64,000 nt of DNA, taken from the NCBI RefSeq assembly GCF_008704555.1, contig NZ_CP023702.1, positions 5,246,001 through 5,310,000 of the forward strand, in the 5' to 3' direction. The notes under the pieces were generated by a model. That model made no database searches. It saw only the letters and a program-made list of their open reading frames with translations, and was not told the origin of the DNA. The DNA comes from Streptomyces nitrosporeus (GTDB lineage Bacteria; Actinomycetota; Actinomycetes; Streptomycetales; Streptomycetaceae). The position numbers and the translations under genes were made by a program. This document shows positions 8,639 to 17,453 of the stretch, in pieces; positions within the stretch are counted from its first letter, which is position 1; each line of letters opens with the position of its first letter.

Positions 8639-11278
8639 ATGAGCACGTCCGCCAACCGGGGCAAAGCGGCCGAGCGGCCGAGGCTTGCCGTGATCGTGGC
8701 CAACGGAATCACCGGCGACTCCCGGGTGCAGAAGACGGCCCTCGCGGCGGCCCGGGCGGGCTGGGACGTCACGCTCGTGGGACGCAGCACCGGCAAGAAC
8801 CGGGAGCACTCCTGGTTCGGCCCGGTCAAGGTGATCCGGGTCCCCGTGGGTAACCACTACACCCGTCGTGTCGCCGCGAGCGCCAAGGCGGGAAGCCCCC
8901 GGGCCAAGATCACCCAGTGGGGGGTCAAGGACAAGAAGGGGCTGGAGCAGCTCCGTGCCGCCCACAAGGCGTGGGTGCGGGAGCAGAGCGCCCGCGTCGG
9001 GTGGATGGGCGACTCCGCGGTCGCGGGGGTGCCGGCGGCGGGCCGCAAGGCGTGGATCAAGGCCCGGCGCGGCGCGCACCAGCTGAGGGTGCGTGCCTAC
9101 CGCTGGGAGGAGGGGCAGAAGGCCCGCAGCAGGGAGAGGAACAAGGCGGCGAACGGCGACTGGCGGCACGACTGGCCCGGCCTGGTCGACCTCGACCTGG
9201 CCTTCGGCCCGGTGATCGAGGAGCTGAAGCCGGACGTCATCCATGCCAATGACGTCACCATGATCAACACCGGGGCGCTGGCGGCGGCCCGGCTCAGGGC
9301 CGCCGGACGCAAGTGCGCCTGGCTCTACGACGCCCACGAGTACGTCGCGGGCGTCGAGTGGCGGCTGCCCGTCATGGATTCCGCGTTCCCGGCGGTGGAG
9401 CGGGAGTTCATCGGCAAGGCAGACGCCGTGGTGACGGTCTCCCCGGAGATCGCGGAGATCATCCGGTCCGACCACAAGCTGCCGAAGACCCCGCTCGTCG
9501 TCCGCAACACCCCGATCCGCGGTGTGATCGGCGAGAACGCGGGCCGGGTGTCGGTCCGTGAGGCGTGCGGACTGGGCGATGACGTCCCGCTGCTCGTCTA
9601 CTCGGGCTGGATCGCGTCCGAGCGCGGCCTGGGGACCGCCGTGGAAGGGCTCGCGCAGCTGCCCGACTACCACCTCGCCGTCGTGGCCGGTTTCAAGAGC
9701 GACGAGCTGACCAGGCTGCTGGAGCAGGCGACGCAGCTGGAGGTCCGTGACCGGATCCACGTGGTGCCCTACGTCGCGCAGCACGAGGTGGCCGATTACC
9801 TCTCCACCGCCGACCTGGGCCTCATCTGCTCGAAGCGGACGATCAACTACGAGCTGTCCCTGCCCACCAAGACCGCCGAGTACCTGCACGCCGGCCTCCC
9901 GATCATCGCCAGCGACGTGCAGACGCTCAGCGCCTACGTGCGTGAGCACGGCGTCGGCGAGGTGTTCGTGTCCGGCGACGCGGAGTCCTTCGTCGAGGCC
10001 GTCACCCGGGGGGTGGCCAACCGGGCCGCGATGAAGGAGCGCATCAGCGACGAGGTCCTGACGGAGCTCTCCTGGGAGCACCAGTGCGAAGGGCTGATGC
10101 GGCTCTACACGGAGATCTCCGGAAAGACGCCGCCGGGCCCCGTGCCCGACGCCCCGTGGGACGCGAAGGAGCGCCCCGCGTCCGACGACCGGGCGGAGCC
10201 CCCGGCCCTCCTGATGGGGGAGTGGACACCGCTCGGCCAGACCCCGGTCCGGCTGGGGCTCGGTCCCGCCAACTTCGCGGGCCAGCTGGCCGCCTTCGCC
10301 AGCGCCGTCTGCCGGGAACGCGCCGACGTCTCCGCGGAGGTGGTCAAGCACCGCACCTCACGGTCGTCGCAGGACTACGCCGCGGACGTGTACGTCGACG
10401 GGCGGATGCTCAAGAAGCTCGACGGCCAGCTGGAACAGGTCCAGCGCGTGCTGCCGCGCTACACGCACCTGCTCGCCGACGCGTTCCGGCCGGTGTTCGG
10501 CAGCCTCAACGGCGACAGCATCGAAGGCGACCTCCCCGCACTGCGGAAGGCGGGCATCAAGGTGGCCCTTCTCGCGCACGGGAGCGAGGTCAGGCACCCG
10601 CTGCGCCACATGGAGCGCAACCCGTACTCCCTCTTCCACGACGCCCCGGAGGGGTACGCAGAGAAGCTGCTGGCCGAGGCGGAGCGCAACCGGCGCATCG
10701 CGGAGGAGAGCGGTCTGCCGGTCTTCGTCACCACCCCCGACCTGCTCGTCGACCTCCCCATGGCGACCTGGGCGCCCCTGGTCGTGGACGTGGACGCCTG
10801 GGCGTGCGACCAGCCGGTCATGGAGCGCAAGCGCCCCGTCGTGCTGCACGCCCCGTCCGCCCGCTGGACGAAGGGGACGGACCGTGTCCTGCCGCTGCTG
10901 GAGGACCTCGACCGGCGCAAGGTGATCGAGCTCAAGCTGGCGGAGAAGCTCTCCTGGTCCAGGATCCGCAGCCTGGTGCAGGAGGCGGACATCGTCATCG
11001 ACCAGTTCGCCGTCGGGATGTACGGCACCTTCGCCGTCGAGAGCATGGCGGCGGGCAAGCCGGTCATCGCGTATCTCGACAGTGCGTCCGTCGAGCTGGC
11101 CGGCGTCAATCCGCCGATCATCGACGTCGCACCGGACGGGCTCGGGGAGGCCCTGGAGCGCCTGCTGGACGACCGTCACGCGGCGGCCCGGATCGGTATC
11201 GACTCCGTGGAGTACGTACGGACGCAGCACGACGGGACGGCGACGGCCGCCGCTCTGGCGTCCTTCCTCGACTCCTGA
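8639..11278 (+). CDS. Two-domain GT4-type glycosyltransferase fusion
   Basis: 879 residues, about twice a normal GT4 enzyme. The first half (1-500) is a GT-B glycosyltransferase: AVIVANGITGDSRVQKTA at the N terminus, DVIHANDVTM, LYDAHEYVAGVEW, VVTVSPEIAEII, then the donor-site half with LVYSGWIASERGLGT and LPTKTAEYLHAGLPI. Between the first strands and the HANDV motif lies a roughly 100-residue Lys/Arg-rich insertion (about 75-185). The second half (520-879) looks like another GT-B module: ALLAHGSEVRHPLRHM, VLHAPSARWTKGTDRV, and TFAVESMAAGKPVIAYLDS as a donor-site E-x7-type region. The ATG at 8639 has GAAGGAT upstream; a TTG directly before it is the alternative. Possibly two successive sugar transfers in one polypeptide. 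Confidence 0.85.
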   Translation: MSTSANRGKAAERPRLAVIVANGITGDSRVQKTALAAARAGWDVTLVGRSTGKNREHSWFGPVKVIRVPVGNHYTRRVAASAKAGSPRAKITQWGVKDKKGLEQLRAAHKAWVREQSARVGWMGDSAVAGVPAAGRKAWIKARRGAHQLRVRAYRWEEGQKARSRERNKAANGDWRHDWPGLVDLDLAFGPVIEELKPDVIHANDVTMINTGALAAARLRAAGRKCAWLYDAHEYVAGVEWRLPVMDSAFPAVEREFIGKADAVVTVSPEIAEIIRSDHKLPKTPLVVRNTPIRGVIGENAGRVSVREACGLGDDVPLLVYSGWIASERGLGTAVEGLAQLPDYHLAVVAGFKSDELTRLLEQATQLEVRDRIHVVPYVAQHEVADYLSTADLGLICSKRTINYELSLPTKTAEYLHAGLPIIASDVQTLSAYVREHGVGEVFVSGDAESFVEAVTRGVANRAAMKERISDEVLTELSWEHQCEGLMRLYTEISGKTPPGPVPDAPWDAKERPASDDRAEPPALLMGEWTPLGQTPVRLGLGPANFAGQLAAFASAVCRERADVSAEVVKHRTSRSSQDYAADVYVDGRMLKKLDGQLEQVQRVLPRYTHLLADAFRPVFGSLNGDSIEGDLPALRKAGIKVALLAHGSEVRHPLRHMERNPYSLFHDAPEGYAEKLLAEAERNRRIAEESGLPVFVTTPDLLVDLPMATWAPLVVDVDAWACDQPVMERKRPVVLHAPSARWTKGTDRVLPLLEDLDRRKVIELKLAEKLSWSRIRSLVQEADIVIDQFAVGMYGTFAVESMAAGKPVIAYLDSASVELAGVNPPIIDVAPDGLGEALERLLDDRHAAARIGIDSVEYVRTQHDGTATAAALASFLDS

Positions 11279-11325
11279 GGAGCCCGCCCGGCCCCGGAAC
11301 CGGCGCGAGGCCGGAGAAGGGGCCG

Positions 11326-11362
11326 GGAGCCGGACGGTGCGCGGGCCGTACCGTCCGGCTCC
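11326..11362. terminator. Bidirectional terminator between convergent genes
   Basis: A perfect 13-bp stem (ggagccggacggt/accgtccggctcc) with an 11-base loop lies between the stop of the GT4 fusion (+) and the stop of the epimerase (-), so it can serve both. No U-tract, as is common in Streptomyces. Confidence 0.75.
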
Positions 11363-11366
11363 ACGT

Positions 11367-12458
11367 TCAGCCGCGCAGCCCTTGCTCCAGCAGCTCCACG
11401 ACCCGTACGGCGGCCGTTCCCTCTCCGTACGGGGTACCGCGGGGTGCCTGGGGGGCGGGGCGGGTGGCCAGTGCCGACCACTCGGCGGCGGGAAGCCGGT
11501 GCGGGTCCGGTACGAGGACGTTCCAGCCGCCCTCCAGGGTCTCCACCCACTCCGTCTCCGGGCGGACGGTGGTGCAGGCCCGGCCGAGCAGGAAGGTTTC
11601 CTTCTGCAGGCCCCCGGAGTCGGTCACCACGCCGGCCGACGCCATGACGGCGGCGATCAGGCCGGCGTACGGGAGGGGCCTGCCGACGTGGACCGAGCCC
11701 TGCTCCAGTTCGATGCCGTGCTCCTTGGCGCGGGCGACCAGACGCGGGTGCGCGAGCAGCGCGACGGGCACCGGCAGCCCGGCCAGCGAAGCCAGGATCG
11801 CCGACAGGCGCTCGGGGTCGTCCGTGTTGTCCGGCCGGTGCAGAGTGGCCAGCAGGAACGGCGCGCCGGCGTCGATGCCCGGGGGCAGTGCCGGGGCGGG
11901 GTGCTCCCCGGCGGCCACCGCGTCCCGGATACGCAGGCAGATGTCGACCATCACGTCCCCGGCGAGCCGTGAGCGCTCCGCGAGCCCCTCGTTCGCCAGG
12001 TGGCGCATGGCCTCCTCGGTCGGAGCCAGCAGCAGATCGGCGCAGTGGTCGGTGAGGACGCGGTTGTGCTCCTCGGGCATCCGCCGGTTGAACGACCGCA
12101 GGCCCGCCTCCAGATGCGCGACGGGGAGGTGCATCTTCACCGCGGACAGGGCGCCGGCCACCGTGGAGTTGGTGTCGCCGTACACGAGGACCCAGTCGGG
12201 CCGCTCCTCCTCCAGGACCTTGTCCATGGCGGCGAGCACCGCTCCGGTCTGCACACCGTGACTGCCCGAACCCACTCCGAGGTGGACGTCGGGGGCAGGG
12301 ATGCCGAGACCGTCGAAGAACACGTCGGACAGATCGGCGTCGTAGTGCTGGCCGGTGTGCACGATGACGTGCTGATGCGGGGTGCCGGCGAAGGCTGCGG
12401 CGATGGGGGCGAGCTTCACGAGTTGGGGGCGGGCCCCGACGACGCTGAGAACCTTCAC
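11367..12458 (-). CDS. wecB: Non-hydrolysing UDP-sugar 2-epimerase (WecB/WbpI family)
   Basis: 363 residues. It opens with VLSVVGARPQLVKLAP and has HTGQHYD, VYGDTNST, AHLEAGLRS, PEEHNR, ATLHRPDNTDD and VTDSGGLQKE, all hallmarks of non-hydrolysing UDP-GlcNAc 2-epimerases. From memory, GARPQ rather than GTRPE at the N terminus is typical of the WbpI-like branch, which epimerises UDP-GlcNAc(3NAc)A to UDP-ManNAc(3NAc)A; this would fit the cluster. The GTG at 12458 follows AAGAAGG on the minus strand. The frame is open for several hundred bases further upstream, but that stretch is antisense to the next gene and not homologous. Divergent from the GT4 gene at 12633. Confidence 0.92.
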   Translation of the reverse strand: MKVLSVVGARPQLVKLAPIAAAFAGTPHQHVIVHTGQHYDADLSDVFFDGLGIPAPDVHLGVGSGSHGVQTGAVLAAMDKVLEEERPDWVLVYGDTNSTVAGALSAVKMHLPVAHLEAGLRSFNRRMPEEHNRVLTDHCADLLLAPTEEAMRHLANEGLAERSRLAGDVMVDICLRIRDAVAAGEHPAPALPPGIDAGAPFLLATLHRPDNTDDPERLSAILASLAGLPVPVALLAHPRLVARAKEHGIELEQGSVHVGRPLPYAGLIAAVMASAGVVTDSGGLQKETFLLGRACTTVRPETEWVETLEGGWNVLVPDPHRLPAAEWSALATRPAPQAPRGTPYGEGTAAVRVVELLEQGLRG

Positions 12459-12632
12459 TGTTGTCCTTCTTCTTTGTGTCTGCCGAGCCCGCTCCGGGCC
12501 GGGTCCGATGGTACGTGGGGGCCTGTGGGGCACCACCACCGCAGGCCCGTCGAGGGCCGGTATGCTCGCTGGCTGCGGTATGTCTGCGGCGGGGAGAAGG
12601 CCGTGACGGCGGCTATCAGGAAAGGCGCGTAC
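12459..12632. promoter_or_regulatory. Divergent intergenic region with probable back-to-back promoters
   Basis: 174 bases separate the epimerase start (-) from the GT4 start (+), so both promoters must lie here or inside the genes. I could not identify clear -35/-10 pairs. A TCAGGAAAGG ribosome site (about 12615-12624) serves the plus-strand gene. Confidence 0.4.
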
Positions 12633-14240
12633 ATGGAGCCCGAGAACACCACGCAGAACAAGCCCCGGGGGCGGGTCGTCATGCTCGTCGACAACGGGGT
12701 CAAGGGCGACTCGAGAGTGCAGAAGGCGGCACGGTCGGCGGCCGACGCGGGCTGGGACGTCGTGCTCTTCGGAGTCTCGCCCGACGGTGAGAAGCACTCC
12801 TGGAAGGTCGGCAGCGCGGAAGTGCGGCTGATCCCCAAGCCGGGTCCCCTCAACCCGCGGCGCCACGACATGCGCCGTCCCCTCTTTCGGCGCCCGCTCG
12901 CCTACCGCTCCCCGCAGGTGGCGCGCTACCGCGTCCAGGCCGTCAAGGCATGGCGCTCCGACCTGAGCTTCCGGCAGGCCGCGGTGAAGGCGGCCAGAGC
13001 GGGCCACCCGGGCCGCAGCGCGGGCGGCTCCAAGGCCAGGCTGCTGGTCCCGAGGGTCAGCTCCAAGGTGTACAGCAAGTGGGTCGCCCTCCGTGCCCGG
13101 GAGACCACCGACCTCCAGCAGCGCCGTTCCATGCTGGACGCCCGGCTGGACCGCGCGACGACCGCACTGTGGCAAGGGCTGATGAAGCAGCGCTCCTGGC
13201 GCCGCCTCACGCCCAACCTCTGGGACTTCGAGCTGGCGTTCGCCAAGCACATCGACAAGCTCAAGCCCGATCTCATCCACGCCCACGACTTCAAGATGCT
13301 GGGCGTCGGAGCCCGCGCCGCCGTCCGGGCCCGTGCGGCGGGCCGGCCGGTGAAGCTGGTCTGGGACGCCCACGAGTACGTACCCGGTCTGCCCCCGCGC
13401 CACGGCCGCTGGCTGCCCGGACACGTCGCGTGGGAGAAGGAGCACGCGGTCTTCGCGGACGCGGTGATCACCGTCTCCCCGGCACTGGCCGAGCTGCTCA
13501 AGAAGGGCCACGGCCTCTCACAGCTGCCCACGGTCGTGCTGAACGCCCCGGTGCTCTCGCCCGGCCCGGACGAGGTGGCGGGTGCCGGCCCCGTCCCCGA
13601 CCTGCGGGAACTGTGCGGCGTGGGCCCGAACACCCCGCTGCTCGCCTATGTCGGCGGCATCAACCCGGTCCGGGGCGTCGAGACCATCGTCGAGGGCCTC
13701 ACCCAGCTGCCCGACGTGCACGTCGCGATGGTCTCGGTACCGCCGGGCAAGCCCTACGCGGCGACGGCCACGATCCGCAAGCTGGTCGACAAGCTGGGCG
13801 TCGGCGACCGGGTCCACTTCCTGCCGTTCGTACCGCACTGGCAGGTGGCCGAGTTCGTCGCACCCGCCGACGCGGCCGTCAGTCCTCTGCACCACCTCGC
13901 CAACCACGAACTGGCGCTGAGCAACAAGTTCTTCGAGTACTCCCAGGCGAGGCTCCCGCAGATCGTCAGCGACATCCGCACGATGTCCGAGATGGTCCGG
14001 TCGACCGGCCAGGGCGAGGTGTTCCGGGCCCAGGACACCGACGACTACGTACGCGCCGTGAAGGCGGTACTGGCCGACCCCGAGCGCTACCGGGCCGCCT
14101 ACGACAAGCCGGGGCTGCTGGAGAAGTGGACCTGGGAGGCCCAGGCGGAGATCCTCGACGGCATCTACAGCCGCCTGCTGCCGGACCGCCCCAGGATCGC
14201 GGCGCAGCCCTCGGGCTCCAGGGCCGACGCCCGCGCCTGA
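12633..14240 (+). CDS. GT4 family glycosyltransferase
   Basis: 535 residues, a paralogue of the first half of the 8639-11278 fusion. Both share the opening pattern (MLVDNGVKGDSRVQKAARSA here), a long basic insertion (about 65-200) and the sequence LKPDLIHAHDFKM...LVWDAHEYVPGLPP. The C-terminal half has VITVSPALAELL, YVGGINPVRGVETIVEG, and LSNKFFEYSQARLPQIVSD as the donor-site segment with FFEY where GT4 enzymes bind the nucleotide-sugar phosphate. The ATG has GGAAAGG 8 bases upstream; the frame is open earlier but overlaps the epimerase antisense. Donor unknown; context suggests an amino-uronic or other glycan residue of the cluster's polymer. Confidence 0.87.
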   Translation: MEPENTTQNKPRGRVVMLVDNGVKGDSRVQKAARSAADAGWDVVLFGVSPDGEKHSWKVGSAEVRLIPKPGPLNPRRHDMRRPLFRRPLAYRSPQVARYRVQAVKAWRSDLSFRQAAVKAARAGHPGRSAGGSKARLLVPRVSSKVYSKWVALRARETTDLQQRRSMLDARLDRATTALWQGLMKQRSWRRLTPNLWDFELAFAKHIDKLKPDLIHAHDFKMLGVGARAAVRARAAGRPVKLVWDAHEYVPGLPPRHGRWLPGHVAWEKEHAVFADAVITVSPALAELLKKGHGLSQLPTVVLNAPVLSPGPDEVAGAGPVPDLRELCGVGPNTPLLAYVGGINPVRGVETIVEGLTQLPDVHVAMVSVPPGKPYAATATIRKLVDKLGVGDRVHFLPFVPHWQVAEFVAPADAAVSPLHHLANHELALSNKFFEYSQARLPQIVSDIRTMSEMVRSTGQGEVFRAQDTDDYVRAVKAVLADPERYRAAYDKPGLLEKWTWEAQAEILDGIYSRLLPDRPRIAAQPSGSRADARA

Positions 14241-14250
14241 GGTCCCGCGA

Positions 14251-14296
14251 CGGCCGAGGCCCCGTGTCCCGCCGACGGGACACGGGGCCCCGGCCG
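14251..14296. terminator. Bidirectional terminator, GT4 / acyltransferase
   Basis: A perfect 14-bp stem (ggccccgtgtcccg, 14258-14271, with 14276-14289) and 4-base loop is extended by a further cggccg/cggccg pair around one mismatch. It lies between two convergent stops (14240 and 14310). Confidence 0.8.
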
Positions 14297-14309
14297 TTCA
14301 CCGGGCCTA

Positions 14310-15500
14310 TCAGAGCCGTGCGCGCAGCAGGCGGACCGCGGGCCGTTCCAGGTACCGGTGCACCAGCCAGGAGAGCACCAGCAGGGTCCCCACGGTGACG
14401 AGCAGCGTTGGCCACGCGCCCATACGTCCGTACAGCTCACGGATCATCGCCCAGCCCAGTTCCTCGTGCAGCAGGTAGAGCGGGTAGACGAGCGCCCCCG
14501 CGGTCGCCAGCCAGCGCCACTGGAGCCGGTCGAACCAGTGCAGGGAGATGGCCAGGATCACCAGGTAGAAGCTGGTGACCAGGGCCAGAGCCACATACGG
14601 GCTCCGGTCGAAGTCCAGCTCGTCCCGCAGCCGGTCCGCGTGTTCCACCAGATCGCTCTGCATCGTCAGCCAGCTGGTCCCGAGCAACAGCCACAGCTTG
14701 AGATCAGGACCGAAGCGGTAGATCAGGTACATCGTGATCCCCGAGACGAACAACGAGGTGTTCAGAGCGGGGGCCAGGGTGGAGAGGACCGGTATCGCGG
14801 TGGTGCTCTCCTGGAGGAGCAGGGAGAGGATCAGCCAGGACCAGCAGAAGACGTACACCCGCTGGAAGTCGATCTGCTTCATCAGGACGACGAGGAAGAC
14901 CAGGTAGAAGCAGAGCTCCACCCACAGGGTCCAGTACGCGCCGACCATGTGCTGAGCCTTCAGCGGCACCTGGAACATGGTCAGGTTGGTCAGGGCGTCG
15001 CTGACGCTGGGTGCCTTGCGTGAACCGTCCGGGAGCATCCGGTACAGGACGAAGCCCAGGACCACCGAGAACCAGTAGGCGGGGAACAGCCTGAGGAACC
15101 GGGCGCGCACGAACTGCCCCGGAGTACGCCCCCAGGCGGACAGGCAGATGACGAAGCCGCTGATGATGAAGAAGAGCTGGACCCCGTAGGAACCGTACTT
15201 GGTGAAGGGGAACAGCCAGGGGAACAACTCCCGGGGGTTCACGCCCCAGTTGGTGACGGTCGCCTTGTCGATTCCGGTGAAGTGGAAGGCGAGGACGGCG
15301 AGCGCGGCCACCACGCGCAGCGCGTCGAGCGCGTAGAGCCTGGGCGGGGCCTCCTTCGAGGGCGCGCCGCTGCCCTGCCCGGCGGCAGGATCGGTGTCCA
15401 CAGGCCGCGGCTCGCTCGAAGAGAGCGCCTCGGCCTTGGGTGACAGAGAGGGAAGGATCACCCGGTCATTCTGGGGGAGGGAAACCGCCCCGGTTCGCAT
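14310..15500 (-). CDS. Acyltransferase-3 family integral membrane protein (OafA-like)
   Basis: 396 residues. After about 50 polar N-terminal residues come roughly ten hydrophobic segments. The family signatures are LYALDALRVVAALAVLAFH near residue 54 (the conserved Arg and His of the acyltransferase-3 fold), YGVQLFFIISGFVICLS, FVRARFLRLFPAYWFSV, and WTLWVELCFYLV. Such proteins O-acylate (often acetylate) extracellular or lipid-linked sugars. In this cluster it would decorate the polymer. Two starts are possible: ATG at 15500, or a GTG about 12 codons in; neither has a convincing ribosome site on the minus strand. The upstream 230 bases are shared with the divergent FG-GAP gene. Confidence 0.88.
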   Translation of the reverse strand: MRTGAVSLPQNDRVILPSLSPKAEALSSSEPRPVDTDPAAGQGSGAPSKEAPPRLYALDALRVVAALAVLAFHFTGIDKATVTNWGVNPRELFPWLFPFTKYGSYGVQLFFIISGFVICLSAWGRTPGQFVRARFLRLFPAYWFSVVLGFVLYRMLPDGSRKAPSVSDALTNLTMFQVPLKAQHMVGAYWTLWVELCFYLVFLVVLMKQIDFQRVYVFCWSWLILSLLLQESTTAIPVLSTLAPALNTSLFVSGITMYLIYRFGPDLKLWLLLGTSWLTMQSDLVEHADRLRDELDFDRSPYVALALVTSFYLVILAISLHWFDRLQWRWLATAGALVYPLYLLHEELGWAMIRELYGRMGAWPTLLVTVGTLLVLSWLVHRYLERPAVRLLRARL

Positions 15501-15733
15501 CTGAGGAGATCGAAACCGAAAGGGAACGGACTGCGCTCCGACAAGAAGGGGAGGTCACCGGTCATCGGCGTCCGGTTGGCGCGGACGGCCGCAGCGTCGC
15601 TCCTGGCGTACGCACCGTGATCCAATCGTGATTCCGTAAAGACGCTCATGTCCGACATCGATACTTGCCCATCCCCTCTGCGCGGACGGAAGCTCCTGGC
15701 TGATCCTCTACGGAACGGGTGGGAAACCTTCAC

Positions 15734-17275
15734 ATGATCAGTTCGGTCCGGACCAGGCGGTACGGAACTCTCAGGGCGCTGACCGCGGGGCTGTTGTTCT
15801 TCGGTGCCGCCGGTGCGGCCACGGCCGTCCCGGCGTACGCGGCCGCCTCATGCGCGGGAGCCGGTATGACGGATTTCGACGGTGACGGGATCAAGGACGT
15901 TGCCATCGCGGATCCGCTGGCGACCGTCTCCGGCCAGGCGAAGGCAGGCCTGGTGCGGATCTCCTACGGCGGCGGTGGCGTGGCGGAGATCTCGCAGTCG
16001 GCGACGAACGTCGCCGACGCGGCCGAGGCCGGGGACCAGTTCGGCTACGCGCTGTCCGTCTACGACGCCGACAAGGACGGCTGCAGCGACCTGGCCGTGG
16101 GCATTCCCTACGAGGACGTCGGGGACGTCGTCGACGCCGGATACGTCCAGATCGTCTACGGATCGGTCGACGGACTCGGCAAGGGGCGGGCCAGCAGCGG
16201 GTTCGTCCAGGGAACGAACCTGGGCAGTTCCTCGGCCGAACACGGGGACATGCTGGGGTACTCCCTCACGTCCGGGCTGTCGGCCACATCGGTGCCCTTC
16301 CTGGTGATAGGGGTCCCGGGGGAGGACTACCAGGGTGTGGTCGACATGGGCATGATCCACTATGTCGCGGGTGCGACGTTCTCCAGCGTCTCCAATGTGA
16401 CGCAGGATTCTCCGGGGGTGTGGGAGGACGCGGAGGCTTACGACCGGTTCGGCGCGTCCCTGGCCGGCACCGACCGGCGCTTCGCCGTCGGAGTTCCCGG
16501 CGAGTCGCGTGAATCGGTGACCCAGGCCGGCGGTCTCCATGTGTTCGTGCCGTCCATCAACACCGACGGCATCCCCTTGCCCTTGTTCGGAATGGGGCAG
16601 GTACGCACGGGATCCGGCGACGAGGTGGGGGAGACCGGGGACCAGTACGGCTTCTCCCTCGCCATGGCCCCCTACCGGCCCGCCGGGGCGGCGACGGTCA
16701 GCGACGTCATGCTGGCGGTGGGAGTGCCGTACGAGGACCTCGGGGAGACCGAGGACGCCGGGGCGGTGCAGCTCTACCAGATCAAGGCCGACCACACGGT
16801 CGTGCAGACCCAGTGGCTGGACAGGAACACGGCCGGGGTGGCGGGGGACGCGGCTGCGGGCGACTTCTTCGGCCAGCGCCTGGCAGCGGTGAACACCGCG
16901 ACCAACGTGGTCAGCACCGCGGCGGGCATGCGGCTGGCGGTGGGCGTACCGGGCGACGAGGCGGACGCGCAGCGGAAGGACGAGGGCGGAGTGCAGCTGT
17001 TCTCGATGCTGGGCGACCCCGGGGCGAGCGACAGCTGGATCAGTCCCGGCAACGGCATCCCGTCGGCGGGCGCGCCGCGGATGTTCACCGGCCTCAGCCT
17101 CGCGGCGGCCCCCGACGCCCTGTACGTCGGCATCCCCTACGGCCCCGCCGAGGGGCGGGCCGTGTACGCCTTCCCCTGGAACACCGCGGACGGGGGAGCC
17201 CCGGTCAGGACCTGGAAGCCGGGGCAGGGAGGACTGCCGGCGGCCGCAGCCGCGTTCGGCATGGCCGTCCGGTAA
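15734..17275 (+). CDS. Secreted FG-GAP repeat (integrin-alpha-like beta-propeller) protein
   Basis: 513 residues from ATG 15734; a GTG five codons upstream is the alternative. A signal peptide is evident: Arg-rich start, hydrophobic core ALTAGLLFFGAAGAATA and a likely cut after VPAYAA. The rest is built from about six FG-GAP units, each with a D/G-rich calcium-type loop (DFDGDGIKD, DADKDGCSD) or FGxxL start and a VGVPxED-type end followed by a GxVxxF/Y strand. This predicts a seven-bladed-type propeller on the surface or released. Function unknown; such proteins often mediate adhesion or bind glycans. It is the only plainly exported non-enzymatic product in the glycan cluster. Confidence 0.85.
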   Translation: MISSVRTRRYGTLRALTAGLLFFGAAGAATAVPAYAAASCAGAGMTDFDGDGIKDVAIADPLATVSGQAKAGLVRISYGGGGVAEISQSATNVADAAEAGDQFGYALSVYDADKDGCSDLAVGIPYEDVGDVVDAGYVQIVYGSVDGLGKGRASSGFVQGTNLGSSSAEHGDMLGYSLTSGLSATSVPFLVIGVPGEDYQGVVDMGMIHYVAGATFSSVSNVTQDSPGVWEDAEAYDRFGASLAGTDRRFAVGVPGESRESVTQAGGLHVFVPSINTDGIPLPLFGMGQVRTGSGDEVGETGDQYGFSLAMAPYRPAGAATVSDVMLAVGVPYEDLGETEDAGAVQLYQIKADHTVVQTQWLDRNTAGVAGDAAAGDFFGQRLAAVNTATNVVSTAAGMRLAVGVPGDEADAQRKDEGGVQLFSMLGDPGASDSWISPGNGIPSAGAPRMFTGLSLAAAPDALYVGIPYGPAEGRAVYAFPWNTADGGAPVRTWKPGQGGLPAAAAAFGMAVR

Positions 17276-17287
17276 GCACGCCCGGAC

Positions 17288-17314
17288 GCGGGGGAGGGCG
17301 GCGTCCTCCCCCGC
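17288..17314. terminator. Terminator between FG-GAP gene and acetyltransferase
   Basis: A perfect 10-bp stem (gcgggggagg/cctcccccgc) with a 7-base loop lies 12 bases after the FG-GAP stop. The facing gene on the minus strand ends at 17454, so it may serve mainly the plus strand. Confidence 0.7.
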
Positions 17315-17453
17315 GCCCGTCGCGCCGGGCTGTGCCGCGGTGCGTGCCGGGACGGCGGCGCCCCGGCACGCGGAACCGGTGGAGAGGGGCGCGGCCGCAG
17401 CTCGTCCTCGCGCCGTGACGGCCGGGACCCGGCGCGGGGGCGGGGCGGCGGTG

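Noticed and set aside
7193..10351. 1052-aa minus-strand ORF opposite the dehydrogenase and GT4 genes
   Set aside because: Low-complexity antisense frame (Gly, Arg, Val, His-rich). The plus-strand genes have clear catalytic motifs and correct codon bias.
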